This document shows, piece after piece, positions 6,633 to 12,959 of a DNA stretch of 15,888 nucleotides. How positions within the stretch are numbered: the stretch's first letter is position 1; every line of letters begins with the position of its first letter. The position numbers and the translations under genes are program-made. The DNA is from Planctomycetales bacterium (GTDB lineage Bacteria; Planctomycetota; SZUA-567), in contig BNUQ01000045.1 in NCBI GenBank assembly GCA_025997475.1, positions 1 through 15,888 of the forward strand. The letters run 5' to 3'. The notes below the pieces were generated by a model. That model was not told the origin of the DNA and ran no database searches. It saw only the letters and a list, made by a program, of their open reading frames with translations.

Positions 6633-7563
6633 AGTAGTCCCCCACTTCCACGTCTTCCAAAACCGCCAGTGCGTCGTCGGCTAACACCGCCGCCGAGCAG
6701 TAAAGCGACAGCAAATACGACGCGACGCCGTTGTCGTCAATCCCGCGGAAGCGGACGCTCAAACCGCGTCCCTGGTCGCCGGTCAAACCGGCTTGATACA
6801 AGCCGACGACGCCGCGCTTGGCTTCGCCGGTGCGGACGAGCAGGATGTTGGTTTTGCCGGCTTTGCCGCGCGGTTTTTTCAATCCGTCCACGAAAAGTTT
6901 GTCCGTCGGCAACAGCGGAATCCCGCGCCACGTGATAAACACGCCGCCCAACGCCGAGACCGTGGGCGGCGGCACGCCGCGCCGCGTGCATTCGCGCCCG
7001 AACGCGGCAATCGCCCGCGGATGCGCAAGGAAAAACGACGGTTCTTTCCACACTTTCGCCAAGAGTTCGTCGAGGTCGTCCGGCGTGGGGCGACCGTTGC
7101 GCGTTTGGACGCGCTGGTCGTCGGCGACGTTTTTCAGCAAGCCGTAGTCGTCGCTGTTGATGAGTTGGCTTTCCTGCCGCTCGCGCAAACTTTCAATCGC
7201 CAGCGACAGTTGTTCCTGCGTCTGGTCGTAGGGCGAACTATACACGTCGGCGATTTTCGTATCGACGTTGAGAATGGTCGAAAGCGACGACAAATGCAAT
7301 TCGCGCGGTTGTTTTTCGTATTCGACAAAGCCCTGCGGAATTACAAATTTGTGGGGGTCTTGACTGCACAGCGCGTCGAGGAGCGATTCTTTTTCGACCA
7401 CGCGGTTGACGCGATAGATGCCGCTGTCGAGTCCCTTAAATTCGAGGGCGTGCGCCACATATTTCGGCGTCAACGCGCCGAATTGCGGGCGGGTTTTGTT
7501 GACATCCGCCAGTTGCGTCGCCGCGTCGCGACCGAGGGCGTTGATTTCCGGGTTCGTTGGCAT
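6616..7563 (-). CDS. srpI: Family 2A encapsulin shell protein
   Basis: This 315-residue HK97-fold protein should self-assemble into a protein nanocompartment. Family 2A features seen are the start NPEINALGRDAA, the HPRAIAAFGRECTRRGVPPP stretch (about 181-200), the GGVFITWRGIPLLPTDKL stretch (about 206-223), RTGE at 244-247, and the end GLSVRFRGIDD through YCSAAVLADDALAVLEDVE (about 267-306). Relatives are the Synechococcus sulfur-regulated SrpI and mycobacterial MMP-I. Length is typical, and no cyclic-nucleotide-binding insert is present, which separates it from family 2B. Its partner desulfurase starts inside its 3' end. The ATG at 7563 has an AAGGAG site. A palindromic element separates it from moeB upstream, so it probably has its own promoter. 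Storage of elemental sulfur is known for the family and inferred here. Confidence 0.96.
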   Translation of the reverse strand: MPTNPEINALGRDAATQLADVNKTRPQFGALTPKYVAHALEFKGLDSGIYRVNRVVEKESLLDALCSQDPHKFVIPQGFVEYEKQPRELHLSSLSTILNVDTKIADVYSSPYDQTQEQLSLAIESLRERQESQLINSDDYGLLKNVADDQRVQTRNGRPTPDDLDELLAKVWKEPSFFLAHPRAIAAFGRECTRRGVPPPTVSALGGVFITWRGIPLLPTDKLFVDGLKKPRGKAGKTNILLVRTGEAKRGVVGLYQAGLTGDQGRGLSVRFRGIDDNGVASYLLSLYCSAAVLADDALAVLEDVEVGDYYDYAN

Positions 7564-7596
7564 TGGTTGGTCTCCTTATTTTGATTAAATACACGA

Positions 7597-7624
7597 ATGT
7601 TAGGTTAAAGGTGATAAAATGCAA
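7597..7624 (-). promoter_or_regulatory. Possible promoter of the encapsulin-desulfurase pair
   Basis: On the minus strand TTGCAT (7624-7619) and TAACAT (7602-7597) are separated by 16 bases, placing transcription start near 7590, about 27 bases before the ATG. It lies between the encapsulin gene and the palindromic element. The match is moderate, and no operator is recognised. Confidence 0.3.
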
Positions 7625-7659
7625 GCGGCAAAAAAACGCGGGCGGAGCGGTGAGGATAA

Positions 7660-7822
7660 TAGACCTGTTCGACAACCAATTCGCGGCATCTTTTCGGTTA
7701 ATTTTTCGTCCCGCTACGTCAAAATTCCTTGCAATACTCTCGGTATTGCTTCGTCATTTTTCCTTGCGGGACGGAAAATTAGACCCGAAAATTTGCTCGC
7801 TCTTGGTTATCGAACAGGTCTA
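7660..7822. mobile_element. 163-bp full-length hairpin element with 20-bp inverted termini
   Basis: The ends at 7660-7679 and 7803-7822 are inverse at 19 of 20 bases (TAGACCTGTTCG at the tip). The symmetry continues inward: a TTTTCGG…CGTCCCGC segment (about 7691-7713) pairs with 7766-7790, and GCAATAC (7731-7737) pairs with GTATTGC (7743-7749) at the centre. The unit can therefore fold end to end. No transposase or significant ORF is inside. The tips are flanked by TA. It separates moeB from the encapsulin gene. Confidence 0.7.
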
Positions 7823-7902
7823 ATGAGAATTTTCAGGGGGTTAAGATTCTGAAAGAATCTTGATAGATGCATAAAAAGCGTTAAGCGCCGATTAAAGCGA
7901 CG

Positions 7903-7926
7903 GGGGCGAACAGGTCTATTCGCCCC
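7903..7926 (-). terminator. Stem-loop directly after moeB (possible terminator)
   Basis: Perfect 8-bp stem TTCGCCCC (7919-7926) with GGGGCGAA (7903-7910) and an 8-base loop, six bases beyond the moeB stop. No T-tract follows on the minus strand, so termination is uncertain. The loop and one arm repeat the CGAACAGGTCTA tip of the element at 7660-7822. Confidence 0.45.
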
Positions 7927-7931
7927 GCCGA

Positions 7932-9125
7932 TTAATACGTCGGCAAACTCTTATCCACTTCCCGCGCCCACGCATTGATGCCGTCTTGCAGGTTGAACAT
8001 TTTGCCCGCGTAATGGGCGCGTTCCAAAGCGCGAATGGCGAAAATGCTCCGTTGCCCGATTTTACAGATGAACACCGCGTCGATGGCGGGGTCGAGTTCG
8101 TTCATTCGCCGCGTCATTTGCCCGAGCGGAATAATTTTCGCCGTCGGAAATTTCACAATCGCCCGCTCGTGCGGCTCGCGCGTGTCGATGATTTGCAACG
8201 GGTCGCCGCGGTCGAGCCGCGCTTTTAATTCCGTCGCCGTAATTTTCGCGACCGGCTTTTCCGTTTCCGGTTTTTTCAGTCCGCAAAATTGTTCGTAGTC
8301 GATTAGTCCGGTAATCGTGCGATTTTCGCCGCACAACGGACAGCGCGGGTCTTTGGTCAATTTCAATTCGCGAAATTGCATCCGCCACGCATCGAATAAC
8401 AACAAACGCCCGATGAGCGGCTTGCCGCCGTCAGGTTCGGTTTCGCCGACGGGCAGGGCGGCGTGCGGCGTTTTGCCGCCGACAATGAGTTTGATGACTT
8501 CCGTCGCCTGAATGGTGCCGATGATGCCGGGCAAAACGCCCAAGACGCCGCCTTCCGCGCACGACGGCACCAAGCCGGGCGGCGGCGGTTCGGGAAACAG
8601 ACAGCGGTAACACGGTCCTTCTTTGGCGTAAAAAACGCTGGACTGCCCCTCAAATTGGAAAATCGAGCCATAGACGTTCGGGATGCCGAGCATCGCGCAG
8701 GCGTCGTTGACCAAATAGCGCGTCTGGAAATTGTCGGTGCCGTCGGCGACGACCTCGTAATCGCGCAAAATTTCCAGCGCGTTTTTGCCGGTGAGCGTCG
8801 TGTCGTGGGTGATGACTTTAATGTGCGGATTGATGGCTTTGATGCGGTCGCTCGCCGAGGCGACTTTCGGGCGCCCGACATCGCGGACGCTGTGGATAAT
8901 TTGCCGTTGCAAGTTCGACTCTTCGACGAAATCAAAGTCAACGAGACCGAGCGTGCCGACGCCCGCCGCCGCGAGATAGAGCGCGAGCGGCGCGCCGAGT
9001 CCGCCGGTGCCGACGATGAGAACGCGCGCGTTTTTCAGCCGCAATTGTCCCGCCACGCCGATTTCCGGCAACAATAAATGGCGGCTGTAACGGGCGATTT
9101 CGGGGTTGGTGAGAGCGGTGAACAT
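7932..9125 (-). CDS. moeB: MoeB/MoeZ-type adenylyltransferase with rhodanese domain
   Basis: This 397-residue two-domain enzyme activates the C-terminal Gly of a ubiquitin-like sulfur carrier with ATP, then thiolates it. The E1-like domain (about 1-270) has the nucleotide loop GTGGLG (39-44), the DFDxVExSNLQRQ stretch (63-75), TDNFQTRY (130-137) and zinc ligands C172, C175, C262 and C265. The rhodanese domain (about 294-392) has catalytic C354 in CKIGQRS, able to carry a persulfide. This is the architecture of mycobacterial MoeZ and human MOCS3. The ATG at 9125 is chosen over an upstream TTG (9137) because GAGG lies six bases before it, overlapping that TTG. The carrier gene cysO lies 83 bases upstream. 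A desulfurase could feed sulfur to C354. Confidence 0.95.
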   Translation of the reverse strand: MFTALTNPEIARYSRHLLLPEIGVAGQLRLKNARVLIVGTGGLGAPLALYLAAAGVGTLGLVDFDFVEESNLQRQIIHSVRDVGRPKVASASDRIKAINPHIKVITHDTTLTGKNALEILRDYEVVADGTDNFQTRYLVNDACAMLGIPNVYGSIFQFEGQSSVFYAKEGPCYRCLFPEPPPPGLVPSCAEGGVLGVLPGIIGTIQATEVIKLIVGGKTPHAALPVGETEPDGGKPLIGRLLLFDAWRMQFRELKLTKDPRCPLCGENRTITGLIDYEQFCGLKKPETEKPVAKITATELKARLDRGDPLQIIDTREPHERAIVKFPTAKIIPLGQMTRRMNELDPAIDAVFICKIGQRSIFAIRALERAHYAGKMFNLQDGINAWAREVDKSLPTY

Positions 9126-9134
9126 TTTAGACCT

Positions 9135-9165
9135 CAATTAACAGTTAAAAATTAACAATTAACAA
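9135..9165. repeat. Heptamer array, CAATTAA type, upstream of moeB
   Basis: The tandem units CAATTAA, CAGTTAA, AAATTAA, CAATTAA sit just before moeB and are the inverse of the TAATTGT array at 9210-9244. Between the two lies GTCGCTTCGCGAC (9174-9186), a short palindrome. Confidence 0.8.
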
Positions 9166-9208
9166 TGTCGGCGGTCGCTTCGCGACGAATTAACAAAATG
9201 TTCACGTT

Positions 9209-9520
9209 CTAATTGTTAATTTTTAATTGTGAATTGTTAATTGGTTTCCCGCCCGCGATTGCCGGCACGAGCATCACCGTTTCGCCGTCGGCGAGCGGTT
9301 GCGTCAAGCCGTCGGGTTTTTCGATTTTGCGGTCGCCGACGAAGAGGTTGATGAACGAGCGCAATTCGCCGTGGTCGTCGAACAGATGCGCGTTGAGGTC
9401 GGGATATTTCGCGCCGAGCGCTTTAACCGCGTCGCCGACCGTCGCGGCGGCGACTTCGACCTCGGATTGACGGTCGGTGAAACTCCGCAACGCCGTCGGG
9501 ATGAGCAGGGTGATAGCCAT
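9209..9520 (-). CDS. cysO: CysO/MoaD-like sulfur carrier protein with a C-terminal tail
   Basis: This 103-residue ubiquitin-fold carrier should receive sulfur as a C-terminal thiocarboxylate. Residues 1-91 match the MoaD/ThiS/CysO pattern: a hydrophobic first strand, TVGDAVKALGAKYP, a NLFVGDRKI strand and the end TVMLVPAIAGG. Di-glycine is at 90-91 but is followed by 12 residues (KPINNSQLKINN), whereas an active carrier must end in Gly-Gly. Codons from Pro93 through the stop are made of heptamer repeats. The tail would need proteolytic removal, as for QbsE and HcyS carriers trimmed by JAMM peptidases, and a JAMM gene is the upstream neighbour. The ATG at 9520 has a strong GGAGG site six bases upstream. 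A MoaD role in molybdopterin is less likely because cysM and mec are adjacent. Confidence 0.9.
   Translation of the reverse strand: MAITLLIPTALRSFTDRQSEVEVAAATVGDAVKALGAKYPDLNAHLFDDHGELRSFINLFVGDRKIEKPDGLTQPLADGETVMLVPAIAGGKPINNSQLKINN
9210..9244. repeat. Five tandem heptamers inside the cysO 3' end
   Basis: TAATTGT, TAATTTT, TAATTGT, GAATTGT, TAATTGG. Read on the minus strand they encode the tail after Gly-Gly-Lys and the TAG stop of cysO. Confidence 0.9.
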
Positions 9521-9625
9521 ATGGTCCTCCTATTTTTTATTTGGTCGCTAAAAAGAACGTATCACGGATTTCCACGAATTTTTATCACAAAGGCACGGAG
9601 GACGCGGATAAACCCGATTAAAAAT

Positions 9626-9766
9626 GCTCTATTCAATTGCCACGCCCTTTAGGGCGTGGATAGCGTTAAAAAATAACCGGCTTTAGCCGAAAGGTTTATT
9701 TGAGCTAAAGCCCTTTCTTTTTTAACCGTCCACCACGCCCTAAAGGGCGTGGCAATTGAATAGAGC
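9626..9766. repeat. Palindromic spacer element, copy 1
   Basis: A 141-bp unit bounded by perfect 34-bp inverted repeats (9626-9659 and 9733-9766, outer end GCTCTATTCAATTGCC). Each arm contains a 9-bp hairpin, CCACGCCCT/AGGGCGTGG. Inside are GGCTTTAGCC and GCTAAAGCC segments that can also pair. There is no ORF. It lies between mec and cysO in the same orientation as copy 2. A CACGGAGGACGCGG-type stretch (about 9595-9608) precedes it. The rest of the 272-base mec-cysO spacer holds nothing coding. Confidence 0.9.
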
Positions 9767-9792
9767 CACCGCGTTTGAAAATCAACTCAAAA

Positions 9793-10212
9793 TCAATTTC
9801 CCAACGCCTCCGCCGCAAACTCCCGCCGGTCGTTTAGTCGCCAACTGTTGACCGCCGCCGATTTACCTTTTTCAACGGCGACGATGACGTAGGAATAAAA
9901 CGGTAGCGCGTGGTCGCGGTCATACTCCGACGGTTGCGCCGGATGGTCGGGGTGCGAATGGTAAAAGCCGAGCAATTCGCGGCGTTCCTGTCGCGCCGTT
10001 TTTTCCGCGCGCATAATGTCTTCCGGCTCAATCCGAAAGCGGTGAAATTGCTCGTCCGCGTCGAAGCGATTTTCTATCGGCAAAATTTTTTCGCCCACGC
10101 GCCGGTCGTCGTCGATAAGCGTTCCAAGCAGGATGCCGCACCCCTCGTTAGGATACGCGGCTTCGGCTTCGCGGCAAATCGCCGCCGTAATTTCCGGGGA
10201 GAGCGTCAGCAT
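9793..10212 (-). CDS. mec: JAMM/MPN+ metallopeptidase (Mec+-like)
   Basis: This 139-residue single-domain zinc isopeptidase is of the type that releases cysteine from CysO-cysteine or trims sulfur-carrier tails. The JAMM signature is complete: E23 in PNEGCGILLG, then H85-S-H87-P, S95 and D98 (HSHPDHPAQPSEYD). Length matches bacterial Mec/QbsD-type proteins. It lies between cysM (upstream) and cysO (downstream), as expected for the CysO route. The ATG at 10212 is preceded by an A-rich stretch without a ribosome site, so translation may be weak. The gene is bracketed by two copies of the palindromic element in the same orientation. Whether it cuts the CysO-Cys adduct, the CysO tail, or both cannot be told from sequence. 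Confidence 0.93.
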   Translation of the reverse strand: MLTLSPEITAAICREAEAAYPNEGCGILLGTLIDDDRRVGEKILPIENRFDADEQFHRFRIEPEDIMRAEKTARQERRELLGFYHSHPDHPAQPSEYDRDHALPFYSYVIVAVEKGKSAAVNSWRLNDRREFAAEALGN

Positions 10213-10268
10213 TTTTTTTGTTTGCTTGATTAAAAAATATCATCTTATGGAGACACGAAGGAATAAAT

Positions 10269-10413
10269 GTTCTATTCAATTGCCACGCGCTTTAGCGCGT
10301 GGATAGCGTTGAAAAATGACCGGCTTTAGCCGAATGTTTTTTTCTTTGGGCTAAAGCCCATTATTTTTTTGCCCGATCACCACGCCCTAAAGGGCGTGGC
10401 AATTGAATAGAGC
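10269..10413. repeat. Palindromic spacer element, copy 2
   Basis: A 145-bp unit with the same plan and orientation as copy 1. The right arm (10380-10413) is identical to copy 1. The left arm (10269-10302) differs in the hairpin (CCACGCGCT/AGCGCGTGG), but changes on both sides keep a perfect stem. The interior has GGCTTTAGCC and GGGCTAAAGCCC. It lies between cysM and mec. The remaining spacer bases to 10456 hold nothing recognisable. Confidence 0.9.
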
Positions 10414-10456
10414 AACTGCGTTGAAAAACGACCCCGACTTCAAACCCCGCCAGCCG

Positions 10457-10491
10457 TAATTCGTAATTCGTAATTTTTAATTCGTAATCAC
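10457..10491. repeat. Heptamer array at the cysM 3' end
   Basis: TAATTCG, TAATTCG, TAATTTT, TAATTCG, TAATCAC. The last unit overlaps the cysM stop codon (10488-10490). Confidence 0.8.
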
Positions 10492-11384
10492 TCGTCCCAA
10501 AATTTATCCGACAGATACCGTCCGCCGCCGTCGGCGAGAATCGTTACCACGACCGCCTCGCGGGGCAGATTCGCCGCGATGGCCGCCGCCGCGCAAACGT
10601 TGCCGCCGGAACTGATACCGACAAAAAGCCCCTCTTCCCGCGCCAACCGCCGTGCCATTTCATAGGCGCTTTCCGTTTCGACCAACGGATAGCCGTCGGG
10701 CAAATTCGCGTCGAAAAACCCCGGTTTGAGCGTGCTCGCCAAATGTTTGGTGCCTTCAAGACCGTGCATCGGCGAATCCGGTTGCGCGGCAAAAACTTTG
10801 ATTGCCGGATTGAATTCTTTCAACCGCCGCGAGACGCCGGTGAACGTTCCCGACGTGCCGGTGAGCGCGACGAAATGCGTGATTTTGCCGGCGGTCTGTC
10901 GCCAAATTTCCGGCGCGGTCGTTTCGTAGTGCGCCCGCCAATTCGCGTCGTTGTGATATTGGTCGGGATAAAAGTATTTTTCCGGCGCGGCGTCGTAGGC
11001 GCGCCGCGCGGCGTAATAGGCGCCGTCGGAACTTTCGAGCGGGTCGGTGGCGACGATTTCCGCGCGATAAACGCGAATGATTTTTTGCCGCTCGGCGGAA
11101 GCGTTCGCCGGCATATAAATTTTCACCGGCACCCCCAATGCCGCGCCGAACATCGCGTAGGCGATGCCGGTGTTGCCGCTGGTGGCGTCGATTAACTCTT
11201 TGCCCGGTCCTAATTTGCCGGTCGCCAGACCGTCCGCCAACATCGCTTTGGCGGCGCGGTCTTTCACCGAACCGCTGGGATTGAAAAATTCCGCTTTCGC
11301 GAAAATTTGCGCGCCCCCGACGGCGCGGGATATTTTTTCCAACGGTAAAAGCGGCGTGTCGCCGACGGCGTCAAATAAATTCAT
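10488..11384 (-). CDS. cysM: PLP-dependent cysteine synthase (CysM/CysK family)
   Basis: This 298-residue beta-replacement enzyme joins a sulfur donor to an activated serine. The PLP lysine is K41 in NPSGSVKDRAA, the substrate loop is TSGNTG (68-73), the phosphate-binding loop is TGTSGT (175-180), and SSGG lies at 258-261. The segment HGLEGTKHL (207-215) contacts substrate in relatives. The C-terminus (DGGGRYLSDKFWDE) fits the CysM-like group rather than a cystathionine synthase, as no CBS domains follow. Next to cysO and mec, the likely donor is CysO-thiocarboxylate, as with mycobacterial CysM. The acceptor, O-acetylserine or O-phosphoserine, cannot be decided. The ATG at 11384 has no clear ribosome site. 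Length is on the short side of normal, with nothing essential missing. Confidence 0.93.
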   Translation of the reverse strand: MNLFDAVGDTPLLPLEKISRAVGGAQIFAKAEFFNPSGSVKDRAAKAMLADGLATGKLGPGKELIDATSGNTGIAYAMFGAALGVPVKIYMPANASAERQKIIRVYRAEIVATDPLESSDGAYYAARRAYDAAPEKYFYPDQYHNDANWRAHYETTAPEIWRQTAGKITHFVALTGTSGTFTGVSRRLKEFNPAIKVFAAQPDSPMHGLEGTKHLASTLKPGFFDANLPDGYPLVETESAYEMARRLAREEGLFVGISSGGNVCAAAAIAANLPREAVVVTILADGGGRYLSDKFWDE

Positions 11385-11422
11385 CGTAGTTTCTGCGAGC
11401 GTTTTATAGTGAAAAGCCGAAA

Positions 11423-11478
11423 GTTGAAAGTTTGGCGTTGAAAAATCAAGAGTTAATTTTAACTTTCAATTTTCAGCG
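11423..11478. repeat. Degenerate heptamer arrays in inverse orientation between cysM and the DUF2062 gene
   Basis: GTTGAAA/GTTTGGC units (about 11423-11443) face TTTAACT/TTCAATT units (about 11458-11478). The spacer from 11385 to 11552 contains no other feature I can support. Confidence 0.55.
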
Positions 11479-11552
11479 TGATTGCAATTAAAACTGATAT
11501 TACGCGATTGGTTATGTTTGGCTAAATTTATTCCGCGATTAACTTGCAATTC

Positions 11553-12911
11553 TCACTTTTTCAGTCGTTGCACGGTGATTTCGCCGAACGGACAGCGGAG
11601 CCACGCGCGCATCACGATGTGCGATTCTTGGTCCACCCAGACGCCGTTGACGACGACGCCGGACACTTCGGGGATTTCCGGCACAATTTTCAGGCACCGC
11701 ACTTTGCCGAAATCCGGCACGACGATGACTTCTTCCTGCGTAACTTGCAGATTGATTTTCGCCGTCCAATAACGGTCGCACACCTCGACCGCGACGTTTT
11801 CGCCCGCCTTTAATTCGATAAACCGCAAATACCACGCGAGCCCCGCCGGGTCGCAAACGTAGCCCGGAATTTTCAGCGTTTCGCGCTGGATTAAGGTCTC
11901 GTCGCGCAATTCTTCGACGGTGGCGACGGGTTCGTTTTGTCCGCGCCGGTTTTGGCGGTCGTAATGAAACAACACGCGGTCGTTGGCTTGATAATTTTTT
12001 TCGCGACTGCGCCGCGCGAAAAGCAAACTCGCGCCGGTGTCCAAATCGACAAAACTCCGCAACGTCGCCGACAACTGAAAAAACAGCGCGGCGAAATCGT
12101 TGGCTTGCACCGCAATCTCAAACACCGCCGCCGGTTTGCCGTTGACCGCCCGCGGTTTAGCCCACGTGCGTCCGCGAATCACGCCCGCCGGAAAACCGTT
12201 CCAGCGAATTTGATACGCGACTTCCTCGCCATACGGCACGCGGTCGGCGATATTTATCGGCGGATTGCCGCCGGCGTTCGCGCGGAAGAAATCCGCTTCC
12301 GCCGCGCGCGTCCCGGTCGGCAAACCGGCGCCCCAAAAACAGCCGAGAAATAAAACGGGCAAAAGCGCCCGTTGCGCCGCCCGCCGCGCGCGCGTCCGTT
12401 TGACGCCGTAATACACCGGCGGCAACGCCGCCGCGCCTAAAACCGCGCCGACGATGACGCAACCGACAGTCAACGCGACGGCGGCGTCCCAGCCGTGCTG
12501 AAATAACATTTGCGTCGCCGCCAGGAAATTGCGCCAGATATTGGCGAAAAAACCGACGTCCGGCGCGCTGACGGACAACAGGTCGAGGGCGTTTTTGAGG
12601 ATTACTTCATATTCGCGCCAGCCCGGTCCTAAGCCGGTAACGCGATGTCCGACCCAATAATTGCAACCGTAAATCGGCACGAAAGTTACGGGATTGGTAA
12701 TCCAGACCGGCAGGACGGCGGCGAGTTTGCTGACGCGAAAAAGCGCCGCGAGCGCGACCGCGACCGCCATTTGAATGCCCATAATCGGCAACATCCCGAC
12801 GAACACCCCGATGAACACGCCCCCCGCGAGATTGTGCGCGGACGCTTCCGACCGCGCCAACTTCCGCAGAATTCGCTTCAAACGCAAGTATTGATGACGA
12901 AACCAACGCAC
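11553..12911 (-). CDS. DUF2062-DUF3108 fusion membrane protein
   Basis: This 452-residue protein joins two domains that are often separate. Residues 1-175 match DUF2062, with basic helix RWFRHQYLRLKRIL, hydrophobic helices around 28-58 and 143-168, and the ITNPVTFVPIYG motif (71-82). After a basic patch (171-181) comes a hydrophobic segment (183-196) and an Ala-x-Ala-like site near 203, which looks like a former signal peptide. Residues 225-450 then match DUF3108, starting VAYQIRWNGFPAGV and including FARRSREKNYQ; that domain is normally periplasmic. The start is GTG at 12911, supported by GAGG five bases upstream. It is the first gene of the minus-strand run and 168 bases from cysM. A direct role in sulfur metabolism is not evident. 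An envelope function is a guess. Confidence 0.85.
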   Translation of the reverse strand: MRWFRHQYLRLKRILRKLARSEASAHNLAGGVFIGVFVGMLPIMGIQMAVAVALAALFRVSKLAAVLPVWITNPVTFVPIYGCNYWVGHRVTGLGPGWREYEVILKNALDLLSVSAPDVGFFANIWRNFLAATQMLFQHGWDAAVALTVGCVIVGAVLGAAALPPVYYGVKRTRARRAAQRALLPVLFLGCFWGAGLPTGTRAAEADFFRANAGGNPPINIADRVPYGEEVAYQIRWNGFPAGVIRGRTWAKPRAVNGKPAAVFEIAVQANDFAALFFQLSATLRSFVDLDTGASLLFARRSREKNYQANDRVLFHYDRQNRRGQNEPVATVEELRDETLIQRETLKIPGYVCDPAGLAWYLRFIELKAGENVAVEVCDRYWTAKINLQVTQEEVIVVPDFGKVRCLKIVPEIPEVSGVVVNGVWVDQESHIVMRAWLRCPFGEITVQRLKK

Positions 12912-12959
12912 GATTGCCTCGCAAGTGTTTAAGGACCTATCCTATTGTCGAACCGGTAG

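Noticed and set aside
6075..6935. Long plus-strand ORF (286 codons) antisense to the desulfurase
   Set aside because: It is a shadow of a well-supported gene in G+C-rich DNA, is Arg-rich and lacks any family signature or ribosome site. The same holds for 6793-7584 opposite the encapsulin gene and 14810-15568 opposite the kinase.
9126..9137. TTG start adding four residues to MoeB
   Set aside because: The ATG at 9125 has GAGG at correct spacing, and that GAGG overlaps the TTG codon region. Homologues begin close to this ATG.
9209..9520. MoaD of molybdopterin synthase or ThiS of thiamine synthesis
   Set aside because: No moaE, moaA, thiG or related gene in the window, and cysM plus a JAMM peptidase are adjacent. 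Not excluded, but less likely.
9626..10413. Composite transposon carrying mec
   Set aside because: No transposase in or near the elements and no target duplication around the pair. The copies are direct palindromic repeats, so only bracketing is claimed.
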